In this document: one piece after another, positions 17,231 through 26,168 of the stretch | How the letters are laid out: each line of letters begins with the position of its first letter | Numbering within the stretch: position 1 is the first letter of the stretch | Assembly: GCF_037997115.1 (NCBI RefSeq) | Contig: NZ_CP150484.1 | Span: forward strand, 8,389,405-8,441,513 | Direction of reading: 5' to 3' | Length of the DNA: 52,109 nt | DNA from: Amycolatopsis coloradensis | Lineage (GTDB): Bacteria; Actinomycetota; Actinomycetes; Mycobacteriales; Pseudonocardiaceae | Program-made: the position numbers and the translations under genes | The notes under the pieces: model-generated | Seen by the model: the letters and a program-made list of their open reading frames with translations, nothing else | What the model was told of the DNA's origin: nothing | Databases searched by the model: none

Positions 17231-19731
17231 TGTTTCACCTCCGGGATGCCCAGCAGCACGGGTACGTTCTGGTCGCGTTCTCGTCGGAACGAGATCGTCG
17301 GGTCCGGCGTGCCCGGCGCGTTGACGAACGAGCTGAACTTCGCCAGCTTCTCCGGGTCCTCCAGCACGCCGCGCCATTCGTCGGCGTAGTCGCCGACGTG
17401 TTTGGCCATCGCCGCGTCGAGGTCCTCGCAGATGCCGAGCTTGTCGTCGACGATCACCGCGCGCAGGTGATCGAGGCCACCCTCCATCTCCTCGACCCAC
17501 GGCGCGGTGCGCTGCAGGCGGTCGGCCGTGCGGACGTAGAACATCAGGAACCGGTCGATCGTGCGGATCAGCGTCTCCGTGTCCACTTCGGACACCAGCA
17601 GATCGGCGTGCCGCGGGGTCGCGCCGCCGTTCCCGCCGACATAGAGGTTCCAGCCCTTGTCGGTGGCGATGATGCCGAAGTCCTTGCTCCGCGCCTCGGC
17701 GCATTCCCGGGCACAGCCCGAAACGGCGGACTTCAGCTTGTGCGGCGAGCGCAGGCCGCGGTAGCGCAGCTCCAGCTCGATCGCCAGCCCGACGCTGTCC
17801 TGCACGCCGTAGCGGCACCACGTCGAACCGACGCACGACTTCACCGTGCGCAACGACTTCCCGTACGCGTGCCCTGACTCGAACCCGGCGTCGACGAGCC
17901 GCCGCCAGATCAGCGGGAGCTGGTCGACGGTGGCGCCGAACAGGTCGATCCGCTGTCCGCCGGTGATCTTGGTGTACAGCCCGAAGTCCATCGCCACCTG
18001 CGCGATCACCATGAGCTTCTCCGGTGTGATCTCGCCGCCGGGGATCCGCGGGACCACCGAGTACGTCCCGTTGCGCTGCAGGTTCGCGAGGAACTTGTCG
18101 TTGGTGTCCTGCAGGGTCGCCTGCTCGCCGGCGAGGATATGCCCGTTGCCCAGCGTGGCCAGGATGGACGCGATCGCCGGTTTGCAGATGGCGCAGCCGG
18201 TTCCGGTGCCGTAGCGGTCGATCATCTCGCTGAACGTGGTGATCCGCGTGGCCTGGAGGATCTGGAACAGCTCCGCGCGGGACTGCGTGAAGTGCTCGCA
18301 CAACGCCTTCGACTGTTCGACACCGCACGCCGTCAGCAGCTTGCCCAGCAGCGGGACACAGGATCCGCAGGCCGTGCCCGCCCGGGTGCAGCCCTTGATC
18401 TTGGCGACCGAATCGCAGCCCTCTTCGGTGATCGCGTGCGTGATCGCACCCTTGGAAACCGCGTTGCAGGAACAGATCTGCGCGGCATCGGGCAGCGCGT
18501 CGACGCCGACCGCCGCCCCGCCACCGGCCGGGGCGAGGATCGCGCCGGGTTCGGCGGGCAGCGGCCTGCCGACCATCGCGCGCAGCGTGTTGAACTCGCT
18601 CGCGTCACCGACGAGCACACCGCCGAGCAACGTCTTCGAGTCGTCCGAAACGACGAGCTTCTTGTACGTCCCGGCGACGGCGTCGTTGAACGCGACCTCC
18701 AGCGCACCCTCGGTCGCCGCGTGCGCGTCGCCGAAGCTGGCGACGTCGACACCCATCAGTTTGAGCTTCGTCGACATGTCCGGCTCGGGAAAGCTGCCCT
18801 CGCCACCGGTCAGCCGCGCCGCGACGATCTCCGCCATCGCGTATCCGGGCGCCACGATGCCGTACACCTTGCCGTCCACGGCCGCGCATTCGCCGATCGC
18901 GTACACCGCCGGATCGGACGTCCGGCAGGTGTCGTCGACCAGGATCCCGCCCCGCGCGCCGACCTCCAGCCCGGACGAACGCGCCAGATCGTCACGCGGC
19001 CGGATACCGGCGGAGAACACGACCAGATCGACGTCGAGTTCCGTGCCGTTGCCGAGCTTCGCGATGTAGCGTTCGCCGTCCGGCTCGATGGCGTCGGTCG
19101 ACGTTCCCGTGTGGACGGTCACGTCGAGGTCGGTGATCAGCCGCCGGAGCAGGCCGCCGCCGCCCTCGTCGACCTGCAGCGGCATCAGGCGCGGCGCCAT
19201 CTCGACCACGTGCGGCGAAAGGCCCATGTCCCGCAACGCCTTCGCGGCCTCGAGACCGAGCAGCCCGCCACCGATGACGACCGCCGAACGACGTCCGCGC
19301 CCGGGCCGCTGAGCGGCTTCCCGGATGGCGTCGAGGTCCTCGATCGTCCGGTAGACGAAGCAGCCAGGAAGATCATGGCCCGGCACCGGCGGGACGAACG
19401 GCCGCGAACCGGTCGCGAGGACGAGTGCGTCGTACGGCTGCTCGTATCCGGCTTCGGTGACGACGACCTTCCGATCCCGGTCAACCGAAACCACCGCGTC
19501 GCCGAGCCGCAGTTCGACCAGCGGGTCGTCCGCGTAGTCCGCGCCTTCCAGGGCAAGGGACGCGGGGTCCCAGGTATCCACATAGGACGTCAAGGCGACG
19601 CGGTCGTAGGCGGGGCGCGCCTCCTCGGCGAGCACCACGACCTGCCACTGGCCGGCCTTGTCCTCCGCGCGCACCGCTTCCACGAGCCGGTGCGCGACCA
19701 TGCCATGTCCCGCGACGACGAGTTTCCGCAT
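17227..19731 (-). CDS. nirB: Assimilatory nitrite reductase large subunit NirB
   Basis: An 834-residue cytosolic enzyme with the full NirB order. An FAD/NADH oxidoreductase region comes first (VVAGHGMVAHRLVEA near 4-18, VVIGGGLLGLEAAKAL near 150). A BFD-like [2Fe-2S] domain follows (ICSCN with a later CTRAGTACGSC), then the sulfite/nitrite reductase ferredoxin-like half-domain. The siroheme/[4Fe-4S] domain has Cys633, Cys639, Cys673 and Cys677 in the C-x5-C...C-x3-C pattern. All ligands are present, so an active six-electron reductase is expected. The ATG at 19731 overlaps the transporter stop by one base (TGATG). Confidence 0.96.
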   Translation of the reverse strand: MRKLVVAGHGMVAHRLVEAVRAEDKAGQWQVVVLAEEARPAYDRVALTSYVDTWDPASLALEGADYADDPLVELRLGDAVVSVDRDRKVVVTEAGYEQPYDALVLATGSRPFVPPVPGHDLPGCFVYRTIEDLDAIREAAQRPGRGRRSAVVIGGGLLGLEAAKALRDMGLSPHVVEMAPRLMPLQVDEGGGGLLRRLITDLDVTVHTGTSTDAIEPDGERYIAKLGNGTELDVDLVVFSAGIRPRDDLARSSGLEVGARGGILVDDTCRTSDPAVYAIGECAAVDGKVYGIVAPGYAMAEIVAARLTGGEGSFPEPDMSTKLKLMGVDVASFGDAHAATEGALEVAFNDAVAGTYKKLVVSDDSKTLLGGVLVGDASEFNTLRAMVGRPLPAEPGAILAPAGGGAAVGVDALPDAAQICSCNAVSKGAITHAITEEGCDSVAKIKGCTRAGTACGSCVPLLGKLLTACGVEQSKALCEHFTQSRAELFQILQATRITTFSEMIDRYGTGTGCAICKPAIASILATLGNGHILAGEQATLQDTNDKFLANLQRNGTYSVVPRIPGGEITPEKLMVIAQVAMDFGLYTKITGGQRIDLFGATVDQLPLIWRRLVDAGFESGHAYGKSLRTVKSCVGSTWCRYGVQDSVGLAIELELRYRGLRSPHKLKSAVSGCARECAEARSKDFGIIATDKGWNLYVGGNGGATPRHADLLVSEVDTETLIRTIDRFLMFYVRTADRLQRTAPWVEEMEGGLDHLRAVIVDDKLGICEDLDAAMAKHVGDYADEWRGVLEDPEKLAKFSSFVNAPGTPDPTISFRRERDQNVPVLLGIPEVKQ

Positions 19732-21089
19732 CAGACCTCCGCTCCGGCGAGCGCCAGACCCCGGACGCTCGTCACCTCCGACTGCTGCTTGCGCAGGTAC
19801 ACCGCCCACGTGACGGCGAAGCACAGGCCGTAGAAGACCAGGAAGGCGATGAACGCCGGCACCCCGCTCTTCGTGTCCGCGAACGACTGGCGGAAGGCCA
19901 GGTTGATGAAGAGCCCGCCGAGTGCGCCGATGGCCCCGGCCAGTCCGATCAACGCGCCGGAAAGCTTGCGGGCCTTGAGCATCTCCAGCGTCTCGTCCGC
20001 GCCCTCGCTGATCGCGACCTTCGCCTTGGCGCGGAAGATCGCCGGGATCATCTTGTACGTCGAGCCGTTGCCGATACCGGTGAGCACGAACAGCACGATG
20101 AACGCGACGGTGAACAGCGCCAGCGAATTCGACGTCGAGGCCAGGATCAGCACCACGGTCGCCGCGGCCATGCCGACGAACGTCACGAAGGTGATCTTGC
20201 CGCCGCCGATCCGGTCGGCCAGCCAGCCGCCGGTAGGCCGCGAGAACGAACCGAGCAGCGGGCCGAGGAACGTCACCGCGGCCGCCTGCAGCGGGGTGCG
20301 GCCGAACTGGTTCTGCAGCACCAGGCCGAAGGCGAAGCTGTACCCGATGAACGAGCCGAAAGTGCCGACGTAGAGGAACGACATCACCCAGGTGTGCGGA
20401 TCCTTGACGACCTCGCGCATCGCCTTGGTGTCGCCCTTCATCGAGGCGAGGTTGTCCATGTAGAAGTACGCGCAGACCGCCGCGACCACGATGAGCGGGA
20501 TGTAGATCGCCAGCACCACCCGGGGCGCGGTCGCGCCGACGGTGCCGATGACCAGCAGCCCGATGAGCTGGATCGCCGCCACGCCGAGGTTCCCGCCGCC
20601 CGCGTTGAGCCCGAGCGCCCAGCCTTTGTGCTTCTCGGGGTAGAAGGCGTTGATGTTGGTCATCGACGACGCGAAGTTCCCGCCGCCGACCCCGCCGAGC
20701 GCGGCGATCAGCAGGAACGTGCCGAGCGAAGTGCCCGGCTCCATCGCGATCGCCGCCAGGATCGTGGGCGCCAGCAACAGCATCGCGCTGACGATCGTCC
20801 AGTTCCGGCCGCCGAACCGCGCCACCGCGAAGGTGTAGAGCGGCCGCATCAGCGCGCCGATCAGCGTCGGGGTCGAGACCAGCAGGAACTTGTCGGCGGC
20901 GGAGAAGCCGTACTGCGGCCCCATGAACAGGACCATGACCGACCACAGTGTCCAGACGGAGAAGCCGATGTGCTCGGCCAGGATGGAGAACCAGAGGTTC
21001 CGCCGGGCGACCTTCTTCCCGGTCTCCTCCCAGAACTGCTCGTTCTCCGGATCCCAGTGCTCGATCCAGCGCTTTCCACGAGCGTGCAT
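19731..21089 (-). CDS. NarK-type nitrate/nitrite transporter (MFS)
   Basis: A 452-residue major facilitator protein with about twelve hydrophobic helices. The nitrate signature GGGNFASSMTNINAFYP lies in the fifth helix region and a second glycine-rich one, GIGNGSTYKMIPAIF, in the C-terminal half, as in NarK/NasA carriers. A soluble N-terminal stretch of about 30 residues (WIEHWDPENEQFWEETGKK) is typical of actinobacterial members. ATG 21089 is chosen because AAGGAGG lies five bases upstream. It sits between the electron-transfer subunit and nirB, so it probably imports nitrate for assimilation or handles nitrite. Confidence 0.94.
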   Translation of the reverse strand: MHARGKRWIEHWDPENEQFWEETGKKVARRNLWFSILAEHIGFSVWTLWSVMVLFMGPQYGFSAADKFLLVSTPTLIGALMRPLYTFAVARFGGRNWTIVSAMLLLAPTILAAIAMEPGTSLGTFLLIAALGGVGGGNFASSMTNINAFYPEKHKGWALGLNAGGGNLGVAAIQLIGLLVIGTVGATAPRVVLAIYIPLIVVAAVCAYFYMDNLASMKGDTKAMREVVKDPHTWVMSFLYVGTFGSFIGYSFAFGLVLQNQFGRTPLQAAAVTFLGPLLGSFSRPTGGWLADRIGGGKITFVTFVGMAAATVVLILASTSNSLALFTVAFIVLFVLTGIGNGSTYKMIPAIFRAKAKVAISEGADETLEMLKARKLSGALIGLAGAIGALGGLFINLAFRQSFADTKSGVPAFIAFLVFYGLCFAVTWAVYLRKQQSEVTSVRGLALAGAEV

Positions 21090-21118
21090 GAGGCCCTCCT
21101 TGGTGGATGCGTTCGGGT

Positions 21119-22546
21119 TCACTGGGCGGCCAGCCATTTCGCGACCCCGCCGACGGCGTCCTTGCAGCCGCCGCAGCCGGTCGTCGCGCGGGTCGCCCCG
21201 GCGAGGGCGGCGACGTCGGTGGCGCCGCCGCGCCACGCTTCGACGAGCCGTCCCTTGGTCACCGCGTTGCAGCGGCAGATGACCGCCGACGCGGGCAGAT
21301 CGGCCGGGCTCGCCGCCGACGGCGACCCGGGCGGCAACGAGCGTCCTAAAAGGACCGCCAGCCGGTCTTCGGGCACCGGGGTTCCCCGGTCGTAGAGCTG
21401 CGTGATCGTCGCGGCCGCGTCGGGCAGGCCGAGCAGGATCGCGCCGGCCACCCGGTTCTCACGGATGACGAGCTTCCCGTAGCGGCAGCCCGCCGGGTCG
21501 CTGAAGGTGAGCACTTCGGCGGTCGGGTCGTCCGCGCCGGTCATCGTCTCGCCGAGCGCGGTGAGGTCGATGCCGCGGGCCTTGAGCCGCGTCACCGCCT
21601 GGGTGCCGCGATAGCGTGACGCGGATTTCGTGCCGGTGACCAGATCCGCGACCACGGCGGCCTGTTCCCACGCGGGTTGCACGAGACCGCCGAACGCGCC
21701 CGGATGCTTCGCGCAGTCGCCGATCGCGTGGATCCGGCCGTCGCTGGTGCGCAGCAGATCGTCGACGACGATGCCGCCCTCGACAGTCAGCCCTGCCTCC
21801 ACGGCCAGTTTCGTCTCGGGCCGGACACCGGTGGAGACGACGATGAGATCGGCGGGCACGTGCGTGCCGTCGTCGAGTTTGAGCCCGTCGCCGCTGACGT
21901 AACGCGCGGCCCCGACACCGAGCCGGAAGGCGACGCCGAGTTCTTCGAGCTTCCTGGTCAGCACCCGCGCGGATTCCGCGTCCAGCTGGCGTTCCATGAT
22001 GTGCGGCATCGGATGCACGACGGTGACGAGATTCCCCCGTCCGGCAAGACCTCGCGCGGCTTCCAGACCGAGCAGCCCGCCGCCGAGCACCGCGACCGGC
22101 GCGCCCAGCTTGGCGGCGTCGAGAATGCGCGCGCAGTCGTCGAGGGTGCGGAACGCGACGACGTCCGGGCCGGGTTCGAGCCCTTCGACCGGCGGCATCC
22201 ACGGGTTCGCGCCGGTGGCGAGCACGAGCGCGTCATAGTCCACAGTGGACCCGTCGTCGAGATGGACCCGCCGCGTGCCCCGGTCGATCGACGTCGCGGA
22301 GACACCCCGGCGCAGGTCGGCGCGGGTGCGGGACGGCCATTCGTCGTCGTGCAGCCGGACGGCCTCGGGCCGCATGGTGCCGGCGACCACCGACGAGAGC
22401 AGCACCCGGTTGTAGGCGGTGTGCTTTTCCGCGCCGACGACGGTGAGCCGCACGCGCTCGCCCTCGGGATCGCGGCGCTGGATCTCGTCCGCGAGCCGCG
22501 CGCCCGCCATCCCGTATCCGGCGATGACCACCGACCGGGGGCTCAC
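21119..22546 (-). CDS. FAD-dependent oxidoreductase with BFD-like [2Fe-2S] domain, nitrate reductase electron-transfer subunit
   Basis: A 475-residue protein resembling the N-terminal half of NirB. It has VVIAGYGMAGARLADEI near the start, a second dinucleotide fold VAVLGGGLLGLEAARGL near 140-156, and a C-terminal BFD-like domain with ICRCNAVTKG and TGCGGCKDAVGG supplying four cysteines. In the operon it follows the molybdenum subunit with a four-base GTGA overlap, so it most likely passes NAD(P)H electrons to nitrate reductase. This fits the second gene of the nas operon I recall from Amycolatopsis mediterranei. It is not a nirB remnant, since both domains are complete. Confidence 0.9.
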   Translation of the reverse strand: MSPRSVVIAGYGMAGARLADEIQRRDPEGERVRLTVVGAEKHTAYNRVLLSSVVAGTMRPEAVRLHDDEWPSRTRADLRRGVSATSIDRGTRRVHLDDGSTVDYDALVLATGANPWMPPVEGLEPGPDVVAFRTLDDCARILDAAKLGAPVAVLGGGLLGLEAARGLAGRGNLVTVVHPMPHIMERQLDAESARVLTRKLEELGVAFRLGVGAARYVSGDGLKLDDGTHVPADLIVVSTGVRPETKLAVEAGLTVEGGIVVDDLLRTSDGRIHAIGDCAKHPGAFGGLVQPAWEQAAVVADLVTGTKSASRYRGTQAVTRLKARGIDLTALGETMTGADDPTAEVLTFSDPAGCRYGKLVIRENRVAGAILLGLPDAAATITQLYDRGTPVPEDRLAVLLGRSLPPGSPSAASPADLPASAVICRCNAVTKGRLVEAWRGGATDVAALAGATRATTGCGGCKDAVGGVAKWLAAQ

Positions 22547-24612
22547 GCGACGGCCTCGGCCGGGGCGAGCGCGACCGCGCACACCTTGAACTCGGGCATC
22601 CGGCTCGTCGGGTCGAGCGCCGGGTTGGTCAACAGGTTCGCCCTTCCCTCACCGGGGAAGTGGAACGGCAGGAACACGAGGTCGGGGCGCAGCGACGCCA
22701 CGCAGCGGACCCGCGCGACGGTCTCGCCGCGCCGGGAGCGCACGACCGCGAGGTCGCCCTCGGACAGCCCCGCCCTCGCGGCGGTGTCGGGATGAACTTC
22801 CACGAAGGCCTCCGCCACGACGTCGTTGAGTTCTTTGACCAGCCGGGTCTGCGCCCCGGATTGGTAGTGCTGCAGGACCCGTCCGGTGGTGGCCTGCAAG
22901 GGGAATTCGGCGTCGGGCAGCTCGGCCGGGCCGACGTGGTCCACCGGGACGAACCGCGCGCGGCCGTCCGGATGGGCGAAGCGGTCGAGGAACATCCGCG
23001 GCGTGCCGGGATGCGATTCCGCCGGGACGGGCCAGTAGAGGGCCTCGCCGTCCCGGAGCCGGTCGTAGGTGATGCCCGAGTAGTCGGCGACACCGCCCTT
23101 GGACGCCTGGCGGAGCTCGGTGAAGACGGTCTCGGCGTCCGTCGGGAACCGCCCGTCGGGCTGGCCGAACCGGCGGGCGAGTTCGGAAAGCACGCAGAGA
23201 TCGGTCTTCGCGCCGGGGGGCGGGTCGATCGCCTTGCGGCGCAGGAGGATCCGGCCTTCGAGGTTGGTCATCGTGCCGTCCTCCTCGGCCCACTGCGTGA
23301 CCGGCAGGACGACGTCGGCCATCGCCGCCGTCTCCGACAGGACGAGGTCCGAGACCACCAGGAAGTCCAAAGAGGACACCTTGTCCTGGATGTTCCCGGC
23401 ACCGGGCGCGGAAACGACGAGGTTGCTGCCGAACACCATCAGCGCGCTCGGCCCGTCTTCGGTGCCGAGCGCCTCCAGCAGTTCGACCGCCGAACGGCCC
23501 GGCCCCGGCAGGGATTCCGGCGGCACACCCCACACCCCGGCGACGTACTCGCGGGCGGCGGGGTCGTCGATCTTGCGGTAGCCGGGCAGCTGGTCGGCCT
23601 TCTGCCCGTGCTCGCGCCCGCCCTGTCCGTTGCCCTGCCCGGTCAGGCAGCCGAAGCCGGAACCCTTGCGCCCCGGCAGTCCGAGAGCGAGCGAGAGGTT
23701 GATCCAGGCGTTGACCATCGCGGTGCCGTTGGCGTGCTGCTCGGTGCCGCGCGCGGTGAGGATGTAGGCGTTCCGGGCCGCGGCGAGCTTGGCGGCGACG
23801 CGACGCTGGTCCGCGGCGGAGACCCCCGTGACCTGCTCGACACGCTCCGGCCACCACGCCGCGGCCGACCGCCACAGCTCTTCGAAGCCGTTCGTCCTCG
23901 AGACCACATAGGACTTGTCGAGCAGGCCATCGGCGACGACGGCGTGCAAGATGCCCTGCGCCAGCACGAGATCGGTTCCCGGCGCGGGCTGCAAGTGCAG
24001 TCCGGCCAGCTCGGCGGTCGGCGTGCGGCGCGGGTCGACGACGATCAGGTCCGCGCCCCGCAGATGCTGGGTGAACGGCGGCATCGTCTCGGCGGGATTC
24101 GCGCCGATCAGCAGGACCGCGTCGGCGTCGGCGAGATCCGTGACCGGGAACGGCATCCCGCGGTCGGCGCCGAACGCCTTGATCCCGGCGGCCGCCGCCG
24201 ACGACATGCAGAACCGGCCGTTGTAGTCGATCTGCGAGGTGCCCAGCGCGATCCGCGCGAACTTCCCCAGCAGGTACGCCTTCTCGTTGGTCAGCCCGCC
24301 GCCGCCGAAGACGGCGACCGAGTCGGCACCCTTGGCCGCGCGGATCTCGGTGAGCCGCTTCGCGACGAGGTCGAGGGCTTGGGTCCAGGTCGCGGGCCGG
24401 AGTTCACCGTCGACCCTGATCAGTGGTGTCGTCAGGCGGGACGGCGAGGTGAGGAGCTCCCCCGACGTCCAGCCTTTCTGGCACAGGCCGCCGGCGTTGA
24501 CCGGGAAGTCACGCGGGGCGACCCGGGCGCCGTCGAGGCTCATCCCGCACTGCAGGGCGCAGTACGGGCAGTGCGTGTCCACCGCGGTCGCGGTGGGGGC
24601 GGCGAGCGGCAC
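22543..24612 (-). CDS. Assimilatory nitrate reductase catalytic subunit (molybdopterin)
   Basis: A 689-residue molybdopterin oxidoreductase reducing nitrate to nitrite in the cytosol. The N-terminal [4Fe-4S] motif is CPYCALQC (Cys15, 18, 22) with Cys44 in GLCQKG, where the lysine is the usual electron-relay residue. The body carries NGRFCMSSA, GANPAETMPP, the GRKGSGFGCLTGQGNGQGG loop and the C-terminal MGD-binding barrel with TGRVLQHYQSG. GTG 24612 is preferred over GTG 24618 because GGAGGAGG lies five bases upstream of it. It is the first gene of the six-gene operon. No Tat signal is present, which separates it from periplasmic Nap enzymes. Confidence 0.95.
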   Translation of the reverse strand: MPLAAPTATAVDTHCPYCALQCGMSLDGARVAPRDFPVNAGGLCQKGWTSGELLTSPSRLTTPLIRVDGELRPATWTQALDLVAKRLTEIRAAKGADSVAVFGGGGLTNEKAYLLGKFARIALGTSQIDYNGRFCMSSAAAAGIKAFGADRGMPFPVTDLADADAVLLIGANPAETMPPFTQHLRGADLIVVDPRRTPTAELAGLHLQPAPGTDLVLAQGILHAVVADGLLDKSYVVSRTNGFEELWRSAAAWWPERVEQVTGVSAADQRRVAAKLAAARNAYILTARGTEQHANGTAMVNAWINLSLALGLPGRKGSGFGCLTGQGNGQGGREHGQKADQLPGYRKIDDPAAREYVAGVWGVPPESLPGPGRSAVELLEALGTEDGPSALMVFGSNLVVSAPGAGNIQDKVSSLDFLVVSDLVLSETAAMADVVLPVTQWAEEDGTMTNLEGRILLRRKAIDPPPGAKTDLCVLSELARRFGQPDGRFPTDAETVFTELRQASKGGVADYSGITYDRLRDGEALYWPVPAESHPGTPRMFLDRFAHPDGRARFVPVDHVGPAELPDAEFPLQATTGRVLQHYQSGAQTRLVKELNDVVAEAFVEVHPDTAARAGLSEGDLAVVRSRRGETVARVRCVASLRPDLVFLPFHFPGEGRANLLTNPALDPTSRMPEFKVCAVALAPAEAVA

Positions 24613-24680
24613 GGGCACCTCCTCCAGGCGTCGATAGCGCTTGAAGGTAGGTAGGCCGTGTTACCTGAAAACTCCTGAAT

Positions 24681-24696
24681 GTTTCAGGCGTTTGAC
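24681..24696 (-). promoter_or_regulatory. GlnR-like box upstream of the nitrate operon
   Basis: On the minus strand, GTCAA, six bases, then GAAAC matches the GlnR half-site pair GTnAC-n6-GAAAC at nine of ten fixed and variable positions, about 70 bases before the first gene. An adjacent CTGAA/TTCAG inverted repeat overlaps it. The second GlnR half-site pair is not clear, so this is a candidate only. Confidence 0.5.
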
Positions 24697-24829
24697 ATTG
24701 CCCGCCGCCGATGGACGTCACACCGTGAGGTCGGGCCTGCCGCGTTCGCCTGCCGGAAGTACCTGAGCGCTGCCACTCACGAGCCTGAAATCGACCCGAG
24801 CTGGGGAATCACTCCAGCTCCCACGCGGC

Positions 24830-24902
24830 GAAGGGGACCTTCACCGCATGCGACGCGATGAAGGCTCCCTTCGCTGCGTCGCATGCGGGGAAAGTCCCCT
24901 TC
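24830..24902. repeat. Large palindrome in the divergent nitrate/padR gap
   Basis: Arms 24830-24856 and 24876-24902 (ends GAAGGGGAC, core CCGCATGCGACGC) pair at 25 of 27 positions, with an inner GAAGG/CCTTC hairpin. The 335-base gap 24613-24947 otherwise holds the GlnR-like box and the padR operator. It lies upstream of both neighbouring genes, so it cannot be an ordinary terminator for either. Confidence 0.75.
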
Positions 24903-24906
24903 AGCA

Positions 24907-24940
24907 ACTATGCACACGATGTATAGACACTGTGTATAGT
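24907..24940. promoter_or_regulatory. PadR autoregulatory operator and promoter
   Basis: ACTATGCACAC (24907-24917) and GTGTATAGT (24932-24940) form an imperfect inverted repeat. TGTATAG occurs directly at 24920-24926 and 24933-24939. The right half contains TATAGT (24935-24940), a near-consensus -10 seven bases before the padR ATG, so bound PadR would cover its own leaderless promoter. Confidence 0.65.
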
Positions 24941-24947
24941 CGCCGGC

Positions 24948-25472
24948 ATGTCCATCGGGAACACGTTGCTCGGCCTGCTCGAAGCCGGCCCGAAGCACGG
25001 CTACGACCTCAAACAGCTTTACGACAAGCAGTTCCGCCAAGACCGTCCGCTGCACTACGGGCAGGTCTACTCGACGCTGAACCGGCTCCTGAAGAACGGC
25101 CTGGTCGAGGAGAACGGCGTCGAGGCGGGCGGCGGCCCGGACCGGAAGCGGTACGCGATCACCGAGGCGGGCGTCACCAACGTCGAGGAATGGCTGAAAA
25201 GCCCGGAAAGTCCTTCGGTCTACCTGCAGAACACGCTCTACACCAAGGTCGTGCTCGCGCTGCTGTCCGGCCGCGGCGCGCAGGACCTGCTCGACGCCCA
25301 GCGGAGCTCCCACCTGCGCGCCATGCGCGAGCTCACCGCCCGCAAGACCGACGGCGACCTCGCCGACCAGCTGATCTGCGACCACGCGCTCTTCCACCTG
25401 GAAGCGGATCTGCGGTGGCTGGAACTCACCGCCGCCCGCCTCGACGACCTCGCGCGCCAGCTGGCGCGCTGA
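24948..25472 (+). CDS. PadR family transcriptional regulator
   Basis: A 174-residue regulator. The PadR winged helix occupies about residues 1-90 (LLGLLEAGPKHGYDLKQLYD, then LHYGQVYSTLNRLLKNGLVE and the wing PDRKRYAIT). A C-terminal helical Vir_act_alpha_C-like dimerisation domain follows. It has no Shine-Dalgarno site and a -10 seven bases upstream, so it is probably leaderless. Fifteen bases separate it from the ABC ATPase gene. PadR proteins next to ABC exporters usually derepress them when the exported drug or peptide binds, so this is likely the local control of the exporter. Confidence 0.92.
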   Translation: MSIGNTLLGLLEAGPKHGYDLKQLYDKQFRQDRPLHYGQVYSTLNRLLKNGLVEENGVEAGGGPDRKRYAITEAGVTNVEEWLKSPESPSVYLQNTLYTKVVLALLSGRGAQDLLDAQRSSHLRAMRELTARKTDGDLADQLICDHALFHLEADLRWLELTAARLDDLARQLAR

Positions 25473-25487
25473 TCTGGGGACCACACA

Positions 25488-26168
25488 GTGGAAACACCGT
25501 TGTTACATGGGCTCGGCCTGCACAAGGCCTTCGGCCCGAATCAGGCGCTCGCCGGGGCGGGGCTGACGCTCGAAGCCGGCGAGATCGTCGCGGTCATGGG
25601 TCCCTCCGGCTCCGGGAAGTCGACACTGCTGCACTGCCTGTCCGGAATCGTGCGGCCGGACGCGGGTCAGGTGCTGTTCCGCGGGCGAGACCTCGCGAGC
25701 ATGTCCGACACCGAACGCAGCGCCTTGCGGCGCACCGAATTCGGCTTCGTCTTCCAGTTCGGCCAGCTCGTCCCGGAGCTGACCTGCCTGGAGAACGTCG
25801 CGCTGCCGCTGCGCCTGGGCGGGATGAAGCGCCGCCCCGCCGAGCGGATCGCGCGGACCTGGCTCGACCGGCTGGCGGTCGGCGACACCGACGACAGCAC
25901 ACCCGGCCAGGTTTCGGGCGGGCAGAGCCAGCGGGTCGCCATGGCCAGGGCGCTGGTCACCGAACCGTCGGTGGTCTTCGCCGACGAACCGACCGGCGCG
26001 CTGGACACGCTCAGCGGCGAGCTGGTCATGCGCCTGCTGTCCGAGACGGCGAAGCAGACCGACGCCGCCGTCGTCCTGGTCACCCACGAACCGAGGGTGG
26101 CCGCCTACTCCGACCGGGAGGTCATCGTGCGAGACGGCCGGACACGCGAACCGGTGGTCACCCGATGA
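25488..26168 (+). CDS. ABC transporter ATP-binding protein (LolD/MacB type)
   Basis: A 226-residue ATPase. Walker A GPSGSGKST lies near 39-47, a Q-loop region FVFQFGQLVPELTCLENVALPL near 86-107, the signature VSGGQSQRV near 141-149 and Walker B VVFADEPTGALD near 163-174, with the switch histidine in VTHE. The length and the P-E-L-T-C-L-E-N-V pattern fit the MacB/FtsE-like group that works with an FtsX-type permease. The GTG start at 25488 follows a GGGGA stretch. Its stop overlaps the permease ATG by four bases. Confidence 0.95.
   Translation: METPLLHGLGLHKAFGPNQALAGAGLTLEAGEIVAVMGPSGSGKSTLLHCLSGIVRPDAGQVLFRGRDLASMSDTERSALRRTEFGFVFQFGQLVPELTCLENVALPLRLGGMKRRPAERIARTWLDRLAVGDTDDSTPGQVSGGQSQRVAMARALVTEPSVVFADEPTGALDTLSGELVMRLLSETAKQTDAAVVLVTHEPRVAAYSDREVIVRDGRTREPVVTR

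Noticed and set aside
21119..22546. Degenerate duplicate of nirB
   Set aside because: Both dinucleotide folds and all four BFD-type cysteines are intact, and its place after the nitrate reductase gene fits an electron-transfer subunit.
22629..23875. Minus-strand frames of 154 and 408 codons inside the nitrate reductase gene
   Set aside because: They are frame-shifted shadows of the molybdopterin enzyme with Arg/Ser/Pro-rich nonsense sequence.
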